Shown here: in pieces, positions 14,166-24,282 of the stretch
Layout of the letters: every line of letters begins with the position of its first letter
Numbering within the stretch: position 1 is the stretch's first letter
Source of the DNA: Candidatus Shapirobacteria bacterium
Lineage (GTDB): Bacteria > Patescibacteriota > Microgenomatia > UBA12405
Assembly (NCBI GenBank): GCA_028700625.1
Contig: JAQVSI010000010.1
Coordinates: 1-35,603 of the forward strand
Reading direction: 5' to 3'
DNA length: 35,603 nt
Made by a program: the position numbers and the translations under genes
The notes under the pieces: generated by a model
Database searches by the model: none
What the model was told of the DNA's origin: nothing
Seen by the model: the letters and a program-made list of their open reading frames with translations, nothing else

Positions 14166-14683
14166 TAATGTCATCTCCTCAGCTTTTTGAAGAAACAAAA
14201 AGATTTTTAACTCCACTTCAACAAAATTTATTAACTGACGTTGAAACCATCTTAAAAAAGATAAATTCCGAAGATCAAATTTACGATTACGCTTTTTTTG
14301 TTGCTCCTATTGCCAAGGCCTACGAGGGATTTTTAAAGGATTTCTTTCTTAAAATAGGCATAATTTCCGACAATGAATATGAAAGTGACCGTTTTAGAGT
14401 TGGTAAAACTTTAAACCCTTCTCTTAGATATAAAAGATTTTCTGTTTTTCAAAAATTATCAGACATCCACCAAGATGGTGAAGAATTAGCTGAAAGTCTT
14501 TGGGATGCTTGGAAGTTTGGCAGAAATGAAATTTTTCACTTTTTCCCCAATATTTCTCAAAATTTATCCAGAAATGAAGCTGAAGATAGAATCGATCTAC
14601 TTTTAAAAGCCATGATAAAAGCAGGGGAATTTTTAATTAACAACAAAGAAATTATTCGTCGATCTCGACTCGATTCCCGTTAA
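14162..14683 (+). CDS. HEPN-type protein resembling the RnlA toxin domain
   Basis: 173 aa, all helical by appearance. The motif GRNEIFHFF gives R-N-x-x-x-H (R-x4-H), the active-site signature of HEPN ribonucleases, with the usual polar residue after the Arg. Upstream AKAYEGFLKDFFLKIGII resembles the segment before the active site in the HEPN-like domain of RnlA/LsoA toxins, but the N-terminal RnlA domains are missing. A ribonuclease acting on RNA in the cytoplasm is plausible. It overlaps the membrane-protein gene by 4 nt and its 3' end overlaps epmB by 32 nt antisense. There is no obvious nucleotidyltransferase-type antitoxin beside it. It could also be a non-catalytic HEPN protein. Confidence 0.6.
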   Translation: MIMSSPQLFEETKRFLTPLQQNLLTDVETILKKINSEDQIYDYAFFVAPIAKAYEGFLKDFFLKIGIISDNEYESDRFRVGKTLNPSLRYKRFSVFQKLSDIHQDGEELAESLWDAWKFGRNEIFHFFPNISQNLSRNEAEDRIDLLLKAMIKAGEFLINNKEIIRRSRLDSR

Positions 14684-15479
14684 AATCTATTAAGGTGTTA
14701 GTTTTGAAATCCCAGAAATCTAGAGGTACTGGAATCTTATTTGCATTCCCTGGCACATCAATAATTAAAGTTGGACAAGCAAATCCAGAGATATTTTTTC
14801 TTAATTCCGTCATTATTTTTATTTCTTTTTTTAGTGGTACTATAAAATTTTCAATCCCTTCAATCTTGTTGCATTGATAAATGTTATATGGCCTAACTCC
14901 AATTTCGATTAGTCTACAAAAAAGCTTCTCTAAAACTTCTACTGAATCATTAAATCCTTTCAAAAAGACCGATTGTGAATACAAAATTACTCCTGTTTTT
15001 CTGATTTTTTCAATAACCTTTTCAGTTTCAGAAGTTAGCTCATTAATATGATTAATATGAACTGAAAAATAAATTATTTGTTTATATTTTTGTCCTAAAA
15101 TTTTTAAAAACTTTTCAGAAACCAATAGAGGAGCGGTAACCAAGGCTCGACTATGAATTCTAAAAATTTTTATTTGATCCAAAGCACTTAGTTTCTCAAG
15201 AGAATATTTTAATAAATCTAACACCATTAAAGGTTCACCTCCCGATAAAATTACTTCAGCAATTTCTTTATTTTTAAAAATATAATCGACAATCTTATCA
15301 ATGTCTTTCCTTGTCAAACTTTCTCTTTTTTCTTCTTTCTTCCATTTTCTAAAACAAAATTCACAATCCACCGGACACAAATATGTTAATTCAATCAAAA
15401 CCCTTGTTTTATATCTCCTAATTAACCCCTTAACAGGGGTAACTTTATCTTCAAAAAAAATATCTTTCATTTTATTCAA
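14652..15479 (-). CDS. epmB: EpmB-like radical SAM lysine 2,3-aminomutase
   Basis: 275 aa. The radical SAM cluster motif is C-x3-C-x2-C (Cys35, 39, 42 in LCPVDCEFCFRK), preceded by RRYKTRVLIELT as in the KamA/EpmB family, and followed by SGGEP (79-83, SAM contact). Near the C-terminus, DVPGNANKIPVPLDF matches the KamA segment with the PLP-binding lysine, here K248. It would convert L-lysine to beta-lysine. At 275 aa it is shorter than E. coli EpmB (342 aa), and lacks the extra C-terminal part of KamA. It overlaps epmA by 8 nt on the same strand, and that pairing is the reason to prefer EpmB over a KamA of lysine catabolism. No SD is seen. Confidence 0.82.
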   Translation of the reverse strand: MNKMKDIFFEDKVTPVKGLIRRYKTRVLIELTYLCPVDCEFCFRKWKKEEKRESLTRKDIDKIVDYIFKNKEIAEVILSGGEPLMVLDLLKYSLEKLSALDQIKIFRIHSRALVTAPLLVSEKFLKILGQKYKQIIYFSVHINHINELTSETEKVIEKIRKTGVILYSQSVFLKGFNDSVEVLEKLFCRLIEIGVRPYNIYQCNKIEGIENFIVPLKKEIKIMTELRKNISGFACPTLIIDVPGNANKIPVPLDFWDFKTNTLIDFNGNRVEIDE

Positions 15480-16461
15480 TTAAAATCAGTTTCAAATCAT
15501 TAATATTTTTAACATCAGCAAAAATCATCGCTAATCTATCTATTCCAATAGCAATTCCTGCACACTTTGGCAATTTTTCTAAAATTTCTAAAAATTCTAT
15601 GTCTGGCTCACAATTAATTAATCCTAAATTTTGGCGTTTTTTAATATCTTTTTCAAATCTTTCTTTATATTCTTCAATTATTACTCCCTCGTTTCCACAA
15701 TTTCCCAATTCAATTCCTTCAATATAAAACTCAAATCTTTCAGCAATATTATTTTCATTAACTTTAACAATTGCTGCCAATTCAGGTGGATATTCATAAA
15801 TAAAAGTAATTAAGCCATTTTTACCCAAATTTGGTTCAATTTCAATTCCATAAATTTGCGACCAAAGATCAACATAGTCCATTTTTTCAATTTCATAACC
15901 TTTCTTCTTTGCTTCTTCAAAAAATTTATTGTGATCAAAAATGTCAGTTATTCCAGCATATTTTTTAAAAGCTTCAGCCACTGTAATCTTCTCAAAAATT
16001 TTTAAATCAATAATTTTATTTTGATATTTAATTTCCTCTTTACCAAATAAATTTTTTGAAATAAATCTAATCAAATTCATAACATCTTCGGCAATATCAA
16101 AGTAATCTGCATTTACTCGATAAAATTCCAACATGGTAAATTCATAAGAATGTTTCTTTTCCACTGGTTCATTATTTCTAAAAGATTTTTCCAAAGAATA
16201 ACAACTACCAATTCCTTCAACAATTAATCTTTTTAAAAACAATTCAGGAGAAGGAATTAAATATAATTTTTCCTTTATTTCAGAATATAAATTTTCTGTT
16301 TCAAAAATTTCTAAATACGATTCTGGTATTAATTTAGGCGAAAGTAGGGGAGTATCAACTTTTACAAAAGAATTTTTTTGCAAAAAAACATCCACCAATC
16401 TTTTTACTTCCAAAAAAATCTGATGATTTTTTAAATTATCAATTTGAGACTTAATTTCCAT
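15472..16461 (-). CDS. epmA: EpmA-like elongation factor P lysyl (beta-lysyl) ligase
   Basis: 329 aa, close to E. coli EpmA (325). It is the class II lysyl-tRNA synthetase catalytic core without the anticodon-binding domain. Seen: motif 1 VDTPLLSP (35-42), SPELFLKRL (71-79), motif 2 SFRNNEPVEKKHSYEFTMLEFYR (loop about 93-115), IEGIELGNCGNE and motif 3 GIAIGIDRL (302-310). Motif 3 has Ala (A304) where LysRS has Gly, a change linked in E. coli EpmA to accepting (R)-beta-lysine. Predicted to ligate beta-lysine to a lysine of EF-P, helping ribosomes through polyproline. It is the first gene of the epmA-epmB operon. The efp gene is not in the window. Confidence 0.87.
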   Translation of the reverse strand: MEIKSQIDNLKNHQIFLEVKRLVDVFLQKNSFVKVDTPLLSPKLIPESYLEIFETENLYSEIKEKLYLIPSPELFLKRLIVEGIGSCYSLEKSFRNNEPVEKKHSYEFTMLEFYRVNADYFDIAEDVMNLIRFISKNLFGKEEIKYQNKIIDLKIFEKITVAEAFKKYAGITDIFDHNKFFEEAKKKGYEIEKMDYVDLWSQIYGIEIEPNLGKNGLITFIYEYPPELAAIVKVNENNIAERFEFYIEGIELGNCGNEGVIIEEYKERFEKDIKKRQNLGLINCEPDIEFLEILEKLPKCAGIAIGIDRLAMIFADVKNINDLKLILIE

Positions 16462-16469
16462 AGAATCAT

Positions 16470-16478
16470 ATTATATCA
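16470..16478 (-). promoter_or_regulatory. Extended -10 promoter of epmA-epmB
   Basis: On the minus strand TGA-TATAAT, ending 8 nt before the epmA ATG at 16461. Perfect hexamer; leaderless transcript expected. Confidence 0.55.
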
Positions 16479-16524
16479 ACTAAATTAATATTGACATAAA
16501 AACTAAATCAAGTAATATAAAAGC

Positions 16525-16719
16525 ATGTCTAAAATAATAATTGATCAAGAAAAATGTATTGGCTGCAACACTTGTCCAATGATGGATCCAGAAACTTTTG
16601 AAATGGATAATGCCATCTACAAGGCCAAAATAAAAAAACAACCAACAGAAATTACTGATAATATTAAATCAGCAATTGATGCTTGTCCTGTTGGAGCAAT
16701 TACCATTGAAGAAAATTAA
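16525..16719 (+). CDS. [4Fe-4S] ferredoxin
   Basis: 64 aa, a single-cluster ferredoxin. Cys11, Cys14 and Cys17 in CIGCNTC and Cys54 in ACPVGAI are the four ligands (C-x2-C-x2-C...CP). A small cytoplasmic one-electron carrier. It is divergent from epmA with 63 nt between the start codons, so both could share a control region; a reductant for the radical SAM enzyme EpmB is a reasonable inference but not shown. A -10-like TAATAT lies 6 nt before the ATG. The next gene starts 14 nt after the stop on the same strand. Confidence 0.93.
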   Translation: MSKIIIDQEKCIGCNTCPMMDPETFEMDNAIYKAKIKKQPTEITDNIKSAIDACPVGAITIEEN

Positions 16720-16733
16720 TAATTAAAAAAAAT

Positions 16734-17771
16734 ATGGTCAAAAAACAAATTAAAAAAAACATTATTTCTCCTGTTCGTAAGAAATCAATAAATGTTCCAA
16801 TAATTGGAATTATTCTTTTCTCCTTATTATTAGCTGGATCTTCTTTTGCTGCTGGTATTGCTTTAATGAAAGTCAGGGCTAAAATAGCCACCAAATTAAC
16901 CTCAAAAAATATATTTGCCGCCACCAAGACTGATAAACCTCAATTAGACTTTTACGTCATGAGTTTTTGCCCTTATGGCAATCAAATAGAAGAAACTCTT
17001 AGGCCAGTTTTTGATCTTCTTGGCGATAAAGTTGAACTTAGACCTCGCTATATTTTTGAAAAAATTGAAGGTAATCTTAGCAGTTATTGTAAAACAGTTA
17101 ATCCAGACCCAACTCAATGTGAAACTTATGTCAAAAATAGTGGTGGTCAATTAAGAGATGTTGCTGATTGCCAACAACAAATTTCTGTTATGGTTAAAAA
17201 TTGTAACAACGAAAGTCAATATTTAAAAATTGGTAATAATCTTTATTCTTCTCTTCATGGCCGAATCGAAGCTAATCAAGATGTAAGAGAAATTTGTGCC
17301 TATAATTTAAATGAAGATAAGAAAGCTTGGTGGGATTTCATTAAAAACACCAATGATAATTGCACCTATCAAAACGCTGATACTTGCTGGGAAGAACAAG
17401 CTAAAAAAGCTGGTTTAGATACCAACAAAATCACTGAGTGTTTTAATAAAGATGCTGCCAGTTTAATTGAAAAAGAAATTGCTGATACTACCAAATACCA
17501 GATTCAAGGATCGCCTTCATTAATGATTGGAGAACAATCTTTTCCACCAGAAATCACTGCTGATGCTACTGATCAAAATCTTAAAATTGGTAATGAAGTA
17601 TTTAGTTTAAATCAAATTAGAACTCCAGATGTTATTAAAGAAGCTATCTGTAGTGCTTTCAAAAACGCTCCAAAAGAGTGTAGAAAAACTCTAACTGATC
17701 CAAATGCTATTGCTGCTGAAGCCGCCACTGGTGACGTCGCTGGTGCTGCTACTGCTGCTGAATGTAATTAA
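16734..17771 (+). CDS. Membrane-anchored thioredoxin-fold protein (DsbA/GILT-like)
   Basis: 345 aa. Basic N-terminus, then one transmembrane segment or uncleaved signal (~22-43, PIIGIILFSLLLAGSSFAA). The extracellular part begins like a thioredoxin fold: LDFYVMSFCPYGNQIEE with Cys79 in C-P-Y-G, so the second active-site cysteine of C-x-x-C is missing. The cis-proline loop is IQGSPSL (~261). About a dozen further cysteines (DPTQCETY, DTCWEE, APKECRKT) could be structural disulphides. The last ~25 residues are an Ala/Thr-rich tail ending in Cys. Likely an extracytoplasmic thiol oxidoreductase or isomerase; a non-redox role is possible. An intrinsic terminator follows the stop. Confidence 0.72.
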   Translation: MVKKQIKKNIISPVRKKSINVPIIGIILFSLLLAGSSFAAGIALMKVRAKIATKLTSKNIFAATKTDKPQLDFYVMSFCPYGNQIEETLRPVFDLLGDKVELRPRYIFEKIEGNLSSYCKTVNPDPTQCETYVKNSGGQLRDVADCQQQISVMVKNCNNESQYLKIGNNLYSSLHGRIEANQDVREICAYNLNEDKKAWWDFIKNTNDNCTYQNADTCWEEQAKKAGLDTNKITECFNKDAASLIEKEIADTTKYQIQGSPSLMIGEQSFPPEITADATDQNLKIGNEVFSLNQIRTPDVIKEAICSAFKNAPKECRKTLTDPNAIAAEAATGDVAGAATAAECN

Positions 17772-17790
17772 ATAAATTTGTAACTAATAA

Positions 17791-17815
17791 AAACCCCGCC
17801 CCTGCGGGGTTTTTT
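17791..17815 (+). terminator. Intrinsic terminator after the thioredoxin-fold gene
   Basis: AAACCCCGC - CCCT - GCGGGGTTT: 9-bp GC-rich stem, 4-nt loop and a run of six T. The A run on the left would give a U run on the opposite strand too. It is the only textbook terminator in the window. Confidence 0.93.
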
Positions 17816-17823
17816 GATATAAT
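17815..17823 (+). promoter_or_regulatory. Extended -10 promoter of the TrmH-like gene
   Basis: TGA-TATAAT directly on the end of the terminator. The start site would be near 17830, giving a leader of about 55 nt with a hairpin. Confidence 0.55.
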
Positions 17824-17837
17824 TAATTATTATAAAA

Positions 17838-17866
17838 AATATCTCCCTATGTTAAAGGGAGATATT
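17838..17866 (+). other. Leader hairpin before the TrmH-like gene
   Basis: AATATCTCCCT and AGGGAGATATT form a perfect 11-bp stem around a 7-nt loop. GAAGGA (17868-17873) follows just after the stem and could be a weak ribosome site 12 nt before the ATG. Confidence 0.6.
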
Positions 17867-17885
17867 CGAAGGACAGAGAAGATTT

Positions 17886-18428
17886 ATGAAACTCAATTCT
17901 CATCAATTAAGAAAAAGCAAAACAGGGGAGTCAAAGAAATTACAAAAAGAAATCAAACGCAACCCAATTATTTTAGTTTTAGATAACGTTTTAGATACAT
18001 ACAATATTGGTTCTTTTTTTCGATTGGCGGATGCCTTAGCTGCCGAAAAAATTTGTCTTTGCGGACCAGTCGTTACTCCTCCCAACATAAAAATTCATCG
18101 AGCTTCTATTGGCACTTGGAAATGGGTTCCGTGGGAACAATATCAAAACACCAAAGAATGCATTATTCAGCTTAAAAAAGAAGGTTATCAAATTGTTGGT
18201 TGTGAACAAACAAAAGACAGTGTTAATTACCAAAAAGCCAAATATAAATCAAAAATTGCCATTATTGCTGGCAGTGAAAACTTTGGAATTTCTCAAGATG
18301 TCTTAAAATTAGTCGATAAAATAGTAGAAATACCTATGTTTGGGATAAATATATCTTTAAACGTTCTAGTTGCCACTTCTATCATCAGTTTCGATGCTAT
18401 CTCTAAATTAACAACTAAAAAAGCCTAA
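17886..18428 (+). CDS. TrmH/SpoU-family RNA 2'-O-methyltransferase
   Basis: 180 aa, just the SPOUT knot domain without an N-terminal substrate-binding extension. Motif 1 is LDNVLDTYNIGSFFRLADA (~35-53, with the N-x-G), motif 2 is IIAGSENFGISQDVL and motif 3 IPMFGINISLNVLVATS, which form the SAM-binding trefoil knot. It would methylate a ribose 2'-OH in tRNA or rRNA; the target position is not readable. Unlike most first genes here it has its own leader with a strong hairpin. The region after the stop has only a weak GCCT/AGGC hairpin (18423-18436). Confidence 0.88.
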   Translation: MKLNSHQLRKSKTGESKKLQKEIKRNPIILVLDNVLDTYNIGSFFRLADALAAEKICLCGPVVTPPNIKIHRASIGTWKWVPWEQYQNTKECIIQLKKEGYQIVGCEQTKDSVNYQKAKYKSKIAIIAGSENFGISQDVLKLVDKIVEIPMFGINISLNVLVATSIISFDAISKLTTKKA

Positions 18429-18436
18429 GTTAAGGC
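18423..18436 (+). terminator. Weak hairpin after the TrmH-like gene
   Basis: GCCT - AAGTTA - AGGC, flanked by an A run before and ATTATTTT after. Only 4 bp of stem; a poor terminator at best. The first bases overlap the end of the coding sequence. Confidence 0.3.
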
Positions 18437-18475
18437 ATTATTTTAGTCAAAAATTAGAGTAATTTTATAAAAAAG

Positions 18476-18497
18476 TTTTGCCTAAAGATAGGAATAA
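18476..18497. repeat. CCTA-TAGG hairpin element before gyrB
   Basis: TTTTG-CCTA-AAGA-TAGG-AATAA. It overlaps the region just upstream of the gyrB -35 box. Confidence 0.35.
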
Positions 18498-18505
18498 TTT
18501 GCTTA

Positions 18506-20484
<1,979 letters not shown>

Positions 20485-20490
20485 TTTAAT

Positions 20491-23145
20491 ATGACCGAAG
20501 AGAAAAATACTATTGTCAACGACATTAAAAGAACCAACACCAATATTGGCCGAATTTTAGAAGTAGACATCGTTCCAGAAATGGAAACATCTTATCTCGA
20601 TTATGCCATGAGTGTCATCGTTCAACGAGCCCTTCCAGACGTCCGTGATGGTCTTAAACCAGTTCATCGCCGAATTATTTATGCCATGGATTCAATGAAT
20701 CTTGGTAGTGGTGGTAAAACTTGTAAATCAGCTAAAGTTGTCGGTGAAGTTTTAGGTAAATATCATCCACATGGAGATATGTCTGTTTATGGTGCTCTTG
20801 TTCGCCTAGCTCAAGATTTTTCCCTTCGTTACCCCCTAATTAAAGGCCAAGGAAATTTTGGATCAATTGATGGAGACCCTCCAGCTGCCATGCGTTACAC
20901 CGAAGTTAAATTAGATAAAATTACCACCGAAATGATTTCTGATATGAGTAAAGAAACCGTCGATATGGTTGATAATTTCGACGCCACCATCAAAGAACCA
21001 TCTGTTCTTCCTACTAAAATTCCAGTTCTACTTTTAAATGGCGCCGACGGTATTGCTGTCGGTATGGCCACCCGCATTCCTCCACACAATTTGAAAGAGT
21101 TATGTCAAGGTATCGATTTTATTTTAGATAATAGTCGATTAGAAAAAATCGAAGCTGAAGCTGAACTAAATAATCTTTTAGCTCCACCCAAAAACACTCA
21201 AGAAATGGTTTTAAGACCAGCTTTTGAGTTAGAAAAAGAACATTTTAATTTTGAAACCAGTGCCACAGTCGAAGATTTAGTCAAATTTGTCCAAGGACCA
21301 GACTTTCCTACTTCTGGTGAAATTTATGGTAAAACAGGCATTATCGAAATGTATAACACTGGTCGTGGTAAATTCATGGTCCGAGGTAAAACTAACATAG
21401 AAGAAACCAAATCTGGAAGAATCCGAATTATTATTACTGAACTTCCTTATCAAGTTAACAAAGCTGAATTAGTCAAAAAAATTGCTGATTTAGTTCGTGA
21501 TAAAAAAATAATTGGTATTTCCGACCTTCGTGATGAATCAGACCGCCATGGTATTCGAGTCGTTGTTGAAATTAAAAAAATTGGTAAACCAAAATCAATT
21601 TTAAACAAACTTTTTAAATATACCGCCCTTCAATCATCTTATTCTGCCAATATGTTGGCCTTGGTTAACGGAGTTCCTCAAACTCTAAACTTACGCCAAA
21701 TGTTATTACTTTTCCTCCGACACCGCGAAACTGTCATTCGTCGCCGTACCATTTTTGACTTAAAAGGATCATTAATGCGAGCTCATATTCTAGAAGGTCT
21801 TAAAAAAGCTCTCGATTTCATTGAAGAAGTTATTAAAACTATTCGTGGTACCAAGCCAGAAGAAGATCCAAAAGGTAAATTAATGGAAAAATTTGGTTTT
21901 ACAGATCTTCAAGCTCAAGCCATTCTTGAAATGCAACTTAAAAAACTCTCTGGACTTGAACGTCAAAAGCTTGACGATGAATATAGTGAAATTGAAAAAA
22001 CTATTGCCAATTTAACAGCCATTATTACTAAACCAGAAGTTATGGTTGGAGTCCTTAAACAAGAAAACAGTGAAATTATAGAAAAATATGGTGACACTAG
22101 AAAAACTAAAATTTATGCTCGTAGATTAGAAGATTTTAGTGAAGAAGATTTAGTCCCAAATGAAGCTGTTCTTGTTGCTCTTACTAAAACGGGTTACATA
22201 AAGCGAGTTGCTAAAGAAACTTACCACACTCAAAAAAGAGGTGGAGTTGGAGTGGTTGGAATGACCACAAAAAGTGAAGATGAAATTGAATGTATGCTTT
22301 CTGTTGATACCCACGACGATCTTTTGTTCTTTACCAATCGCGGTCGAGTTTTTAAAACAAAAGTTTGGGATATTCAAGAAGGAACTAGACAAGCCAAAGG
22401 CCAAGCTGTTGTTAATTTAATTAACATTGTTCAAGGTGAAACTGTTCAAACAATTCTTCCTATCGGCAAAAATACCAAAGCTAAGTTCATTTTACTTGCC
22501 ACCAAAAATGGTGTCGTTAAGAAAACTTCTATCGACAAATTTAAAAATATTCGTCAAACCGGTTTAGCTGCTATCAAGCTTGATTTAAACGATCAACTCA
22601 CTTGGGCCAAACTAACTGAAGGCGATAATCAAATATTCATAGTTACCAAAAATGGTAAATGTATCCGCTTTGATGAAAGAGATTGTCGTCCAATGGGTCG
22701 TCAAACTCGAGGAGTCAGAGGTATTCTTCTTAAAGAAGCAGATACCCTGGTTGGAATGGATGTTGTTCCTAGTGTTATCGATAAAAAAGAAAAAGGCATT
22801 TTTAAACACCTTCTGGTTGTCACTGAAAACGGAGTTGGTAAAAGAACTGATGTTTATCTCTATCCTTCTCAAAAACGTGGTGGTATAGGTATTAAAGTAG
22901 CTAATCTTAGTGCTAAAAATGGAAAGATTGCCGCTGCTCAAGTTGTTTCCGAAACAGATGACCAAGTTGTTTTAGTTTCCAAAAAAGCTATTACAATTAG
23001 ACTCCCTTTAAAAAATATTCCAACTCTTAGTCGCAACACTAAAGGAGTAATTCTTATGCGCTTTAAATCTACTGACGACAAACTCAGTGCAATGACTGTC
23101 ATAAATAAAAATGATTCAACAATAGAAGACGAAAAAACAAAGTAA
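20491..23145 (+). CDS. gyrA: DNA gyrase subunit A
   Basis: 884 aa. Catalytic tyrosine Y136 in AMRYTEVKL; the helix before it is [17 protein letters not shown] (92-108). The C-terminal beta-pinwheel (~545-870) starts with the GyrA box QKRGGVG at 581-587, which wraps DNA and identifies gyrase rather than topoisomerase IV. At the two residues equivalent to E. coli Ser83 and Asp87, which hold fluoroquinolones through a water-metal bridge, this protein has Met97 and Gly101. Forms the A2B2 enzyme with GyrB. No SD; 6 nt separate it from gyrB. No clear terminator follows. Confidence 0.96.
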   Translation: MTEEKNTIVNDIKRTNTNIGRILEVDIVPEMETSYLDYAMSVIVQRALPDVRDGLKPVHRRIIYAMDSMNLGSGGKTCKSAKVVGEVLGKYHPHGDMSVYGALVRLAQDFSLRYPLIKGQGNFGSIDGDPPAAMRYTEVKLDKITTEMISDMSKETVDMVDNFDATIKEPSVLPTKIPVLLLNGADGIAVGMATRIPPHNLKELCQGIDFILDNSRLEKIEAEAELNNLLAPPKNTQEMVLRPAFELEKEHFNFETSATVEDLVKFVQGPDFPTSGEIYGKTGIIEMYNTGRGKFMVRGKTNIEETKSGRIRIIITELPYQVNKAELVKKIADLVRDKKIIGISDLRDESDRHGIRVVVEIKKIGKPKSILNKLFKYTALQSSYSANMLALVNGVPQTLNLRQMLLLFLRHRETVIRRRTIFDLKGSLMRAHILEGLKKALDFIEEVIKTIRGTKPEEDPKGKLMEKFGFTDLQAQAILEMQLKKLSGLERQKLDDEYSEIEKTIANLTAIITKPEVMVGVLKQENSEIIEKYGDTRKTKIYARRLEDFSEEDLVPNEAVLVALTKTGYIKRVAKETYHTQKRGGVGVVGMTTKSEDEIECMLSVDTHDDLLFFTNRGRVFKTKVWDIQEGTRQAKGQAVVNLINIVQGETVQTILPIGKNTKAKFILLATKNGVVKKTSIDKFKNIRQTGLAAIKLDLNDQLTWAKLTEGDNQIFIVTKNGKCIRFDERDCRPMGRQTRGVRGILLKEADTLVGMDVVPSVIDKKEKGIFKHLLVVTENGVGKRTDVYLYPSQKRGGIGIKVANLSAKNGKIAAAQVVSETDDQVVLVSKKAITIRLPLKNIPTLSRNTKGVILMRFKSTDDKLSAMTVINKNDSTIEDEKTK

Positions 23146-23156
23146 AAAATATTGAT

Positions 23157-23177
23157 ACTATAGGGTGTACATATCTA
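23157..23177 (+). repeat. Direct repeat copy 1 (ACTATAGGGT family)
   Basis: ACTATAGGGTGTACATATCTA, given here as ACTATAGGGT + GTACATATCTA; matches 23324-23344 except for three bases. Related ATAGG units recur at 24875-24925. Confidence 0.6.
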
Positions 23178-23232
23178 ATAAGTATACATTAGCAATATTA
23201 CTAAAAGACCGCTAAGATACCCACGTTTTTCG

Positions 23233-23257
23233 TTTTTGGCCTAAATTAGGGATAAAT
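23233..23257. repeat. CCTA-TAGG hairpin element
   Basis: TTTTTGG-CCTAAATTAGG-GATAAA. Related in form to 18476-18497 and 24404-24427: a T run plus G, CCTA, short loop, TAGG, then an A-rich end. Confidence 0.4.
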
Positions 23258-23323
23258 ATACTACCATCAAAGAGTAAACTATTAAAAACAGTGGAGGGGA
23301 CTAATTATTGGTAATTTACCGTC

Positions 23324-23344
23324 ACTATAGGGTATTAATATCTA
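23324..23344 (+). repeat. Direct repeat copy 2 (ACTATAGGGT family)
   Basis: ACTATAGGGT + ATTAATATCTA; the last three bases are the reverse complement of the recombinase TAG stop. Confidence 0.6.
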
Positions 23345-24277
23345 TTTATTTCCCGAATGAAATTTTTCATGAACTTCTCGCAATCTAGCATCCGTCACAT
23401 GAGTATAAATTTGAGTTGTGGCAATATTTTTATGTCCCAAAAGTTCTTGAACCGATCTTAGGTCAGCTCCAGATCTCAAAAGATCTGTAGCCATTGAATG
23501 TCTTAAGGTGTGGGGTGTCGCATCTACTGGTAAGTTAGCAGTTTTCACATAGTGTTTAACTAATCTTTGTATAGATCTTGCTGTTAGTCTAACTTTTTCA
23601 TCTCCAAGTGGAATTTCATTCGGTCTCAAATCTCTAATAAACAGGGGTTTATACTTATCTTCGCGACTCATTAAATATTTTGCGACATGGTCAGCTGCTT
23701 GTTTAGAAATAAAAACCACTCTCGCTCGACCACCTTTACCAATCACTCCAAACTCCCTAGTTTTCAAATTAATTTGATCACGATCTAAGTGAACCAATTC
23801 AGAAACACGTAATCCAGTTGAAAATAAAAGTTCTAAAATGGCTCGATCCCTAAAACCATTTTTGCTAGAGGGGATTGGTTGTACTAAAAGTCTCTCCATC
23901 TGCTGAGCATCCAAAAACTTCAAAGAATGATCTTTAACTTTGGGCACATCCAACTTTTCTGGTTGAAGCACCTTATAGTCGTTTTTGATTAGCCATTTTA
24001 AAAACGATCTTAAAGCAATCACGTAATAACCCTGAGTTACCAATTTCATTTCTCCTATACTTCCCTTCTGTCTGGCCAAAAAAAGTCTAAACCTTCTCAC
24101 CACATCCACTGTTATTTCATTAACAGTAAGTTTCTTATCTTTATTCTCTTCCGACAGAAAATGCATTAACACATCTAAATAATGTTGGTAATTTCTAATT
24201 GTCAGTCTTGAGCAGTTTTTTTCAATTTCCAAATGCTCCAAAAATCGCCTTATTAAAATACCCAAATCATTTTCCAT
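23342..24277 (-). CDS. Xer-type tyrosine recombinase
   Basis: 311 aa from the ATG at 24277, chosen because TAAGAT ends 5 nt before it; a second ATG at 24292 would add MVRLF. The N-terminal SAM-like DNA-binding domain spans ~1-100 and the catalytic domain ~115-305. All active-site residues are present: R157 (STGLRVSEL), K181 (GKGGR), H256 and R259 (HTLRHS), H282 (LLGHKN) and the nucleophile Y291 (TQIYTHV). Length and architecture fit XerC/XerD, which resolve chromosome dimers at dif. It lies where transcription from both sides converges and is flanked by repeat-rich noncoding DNA. An integrase of a lost element is possible, but no other mobile genes are present. Confidence 0.9.
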   Translation of the reverse strand: MENDLGILIRRFLEHLEIEKNCSRLTIRNYQHYLDVLMHFLSEENKDKKLTVNEITVDVVRRFRLFLARQKGSIGEMKLVTQGYYVIALRSFLKWLIKNDYKVLQPEKLDVPKVKDHSLKFLDAQQMERLLVQPIPSSKNGFRDRAILELLFSTGLRVSELVHLDRDQINLKTREFGVIGKGGRARVVFISKQAADHVAKYLMSREDKYKPLFIRDLRPNEIPLGDEKVRLTARSIQRLVKHYVKTANLPVDATPHTLRHSMATDLLRSGADLRSVQELLGHKNIATTQIYTHVTDARLREVHEKFHSGNK

Positions 24278-24282
24278 AAACA

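Larger units (their letters stand above)
23146..23341. other. Noncoding gap between gyrA and the Xer gene, bounded by a direct repeat
   Basis: 196 bp without a credible gene. It is bounded by two copies of ACTATAGGGT...ATATCTA (23157-23177 and 23324-23344); the second copy runs into the recombinase stop codon. In the middle lies the 11-bp palindrome CCTAAATTAGG (23240-23250). No T-run terminator is seen although gyrA and xer transcripts converge here. Confidence 0.6.

Noticed and set aside
14652-15479. KamA of lysine fermentation
   Set aside because: It overlaps an EpmA-like ligase and no other lysine-degradation genes are around; it is also much shorter than KamA.
22612-22965. 117-codon minus-strand frame inside gyrA
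   Set aside because: It is antisense to the well-conserved C-terminal pinwheel of gyrA and has no protein-like features.
23342-24277. Integron or prophage integrase
   Set aside because: No attC sites, cassettes or phage genes are nearby; length and motifs fit a housekeeping Xer protein better.
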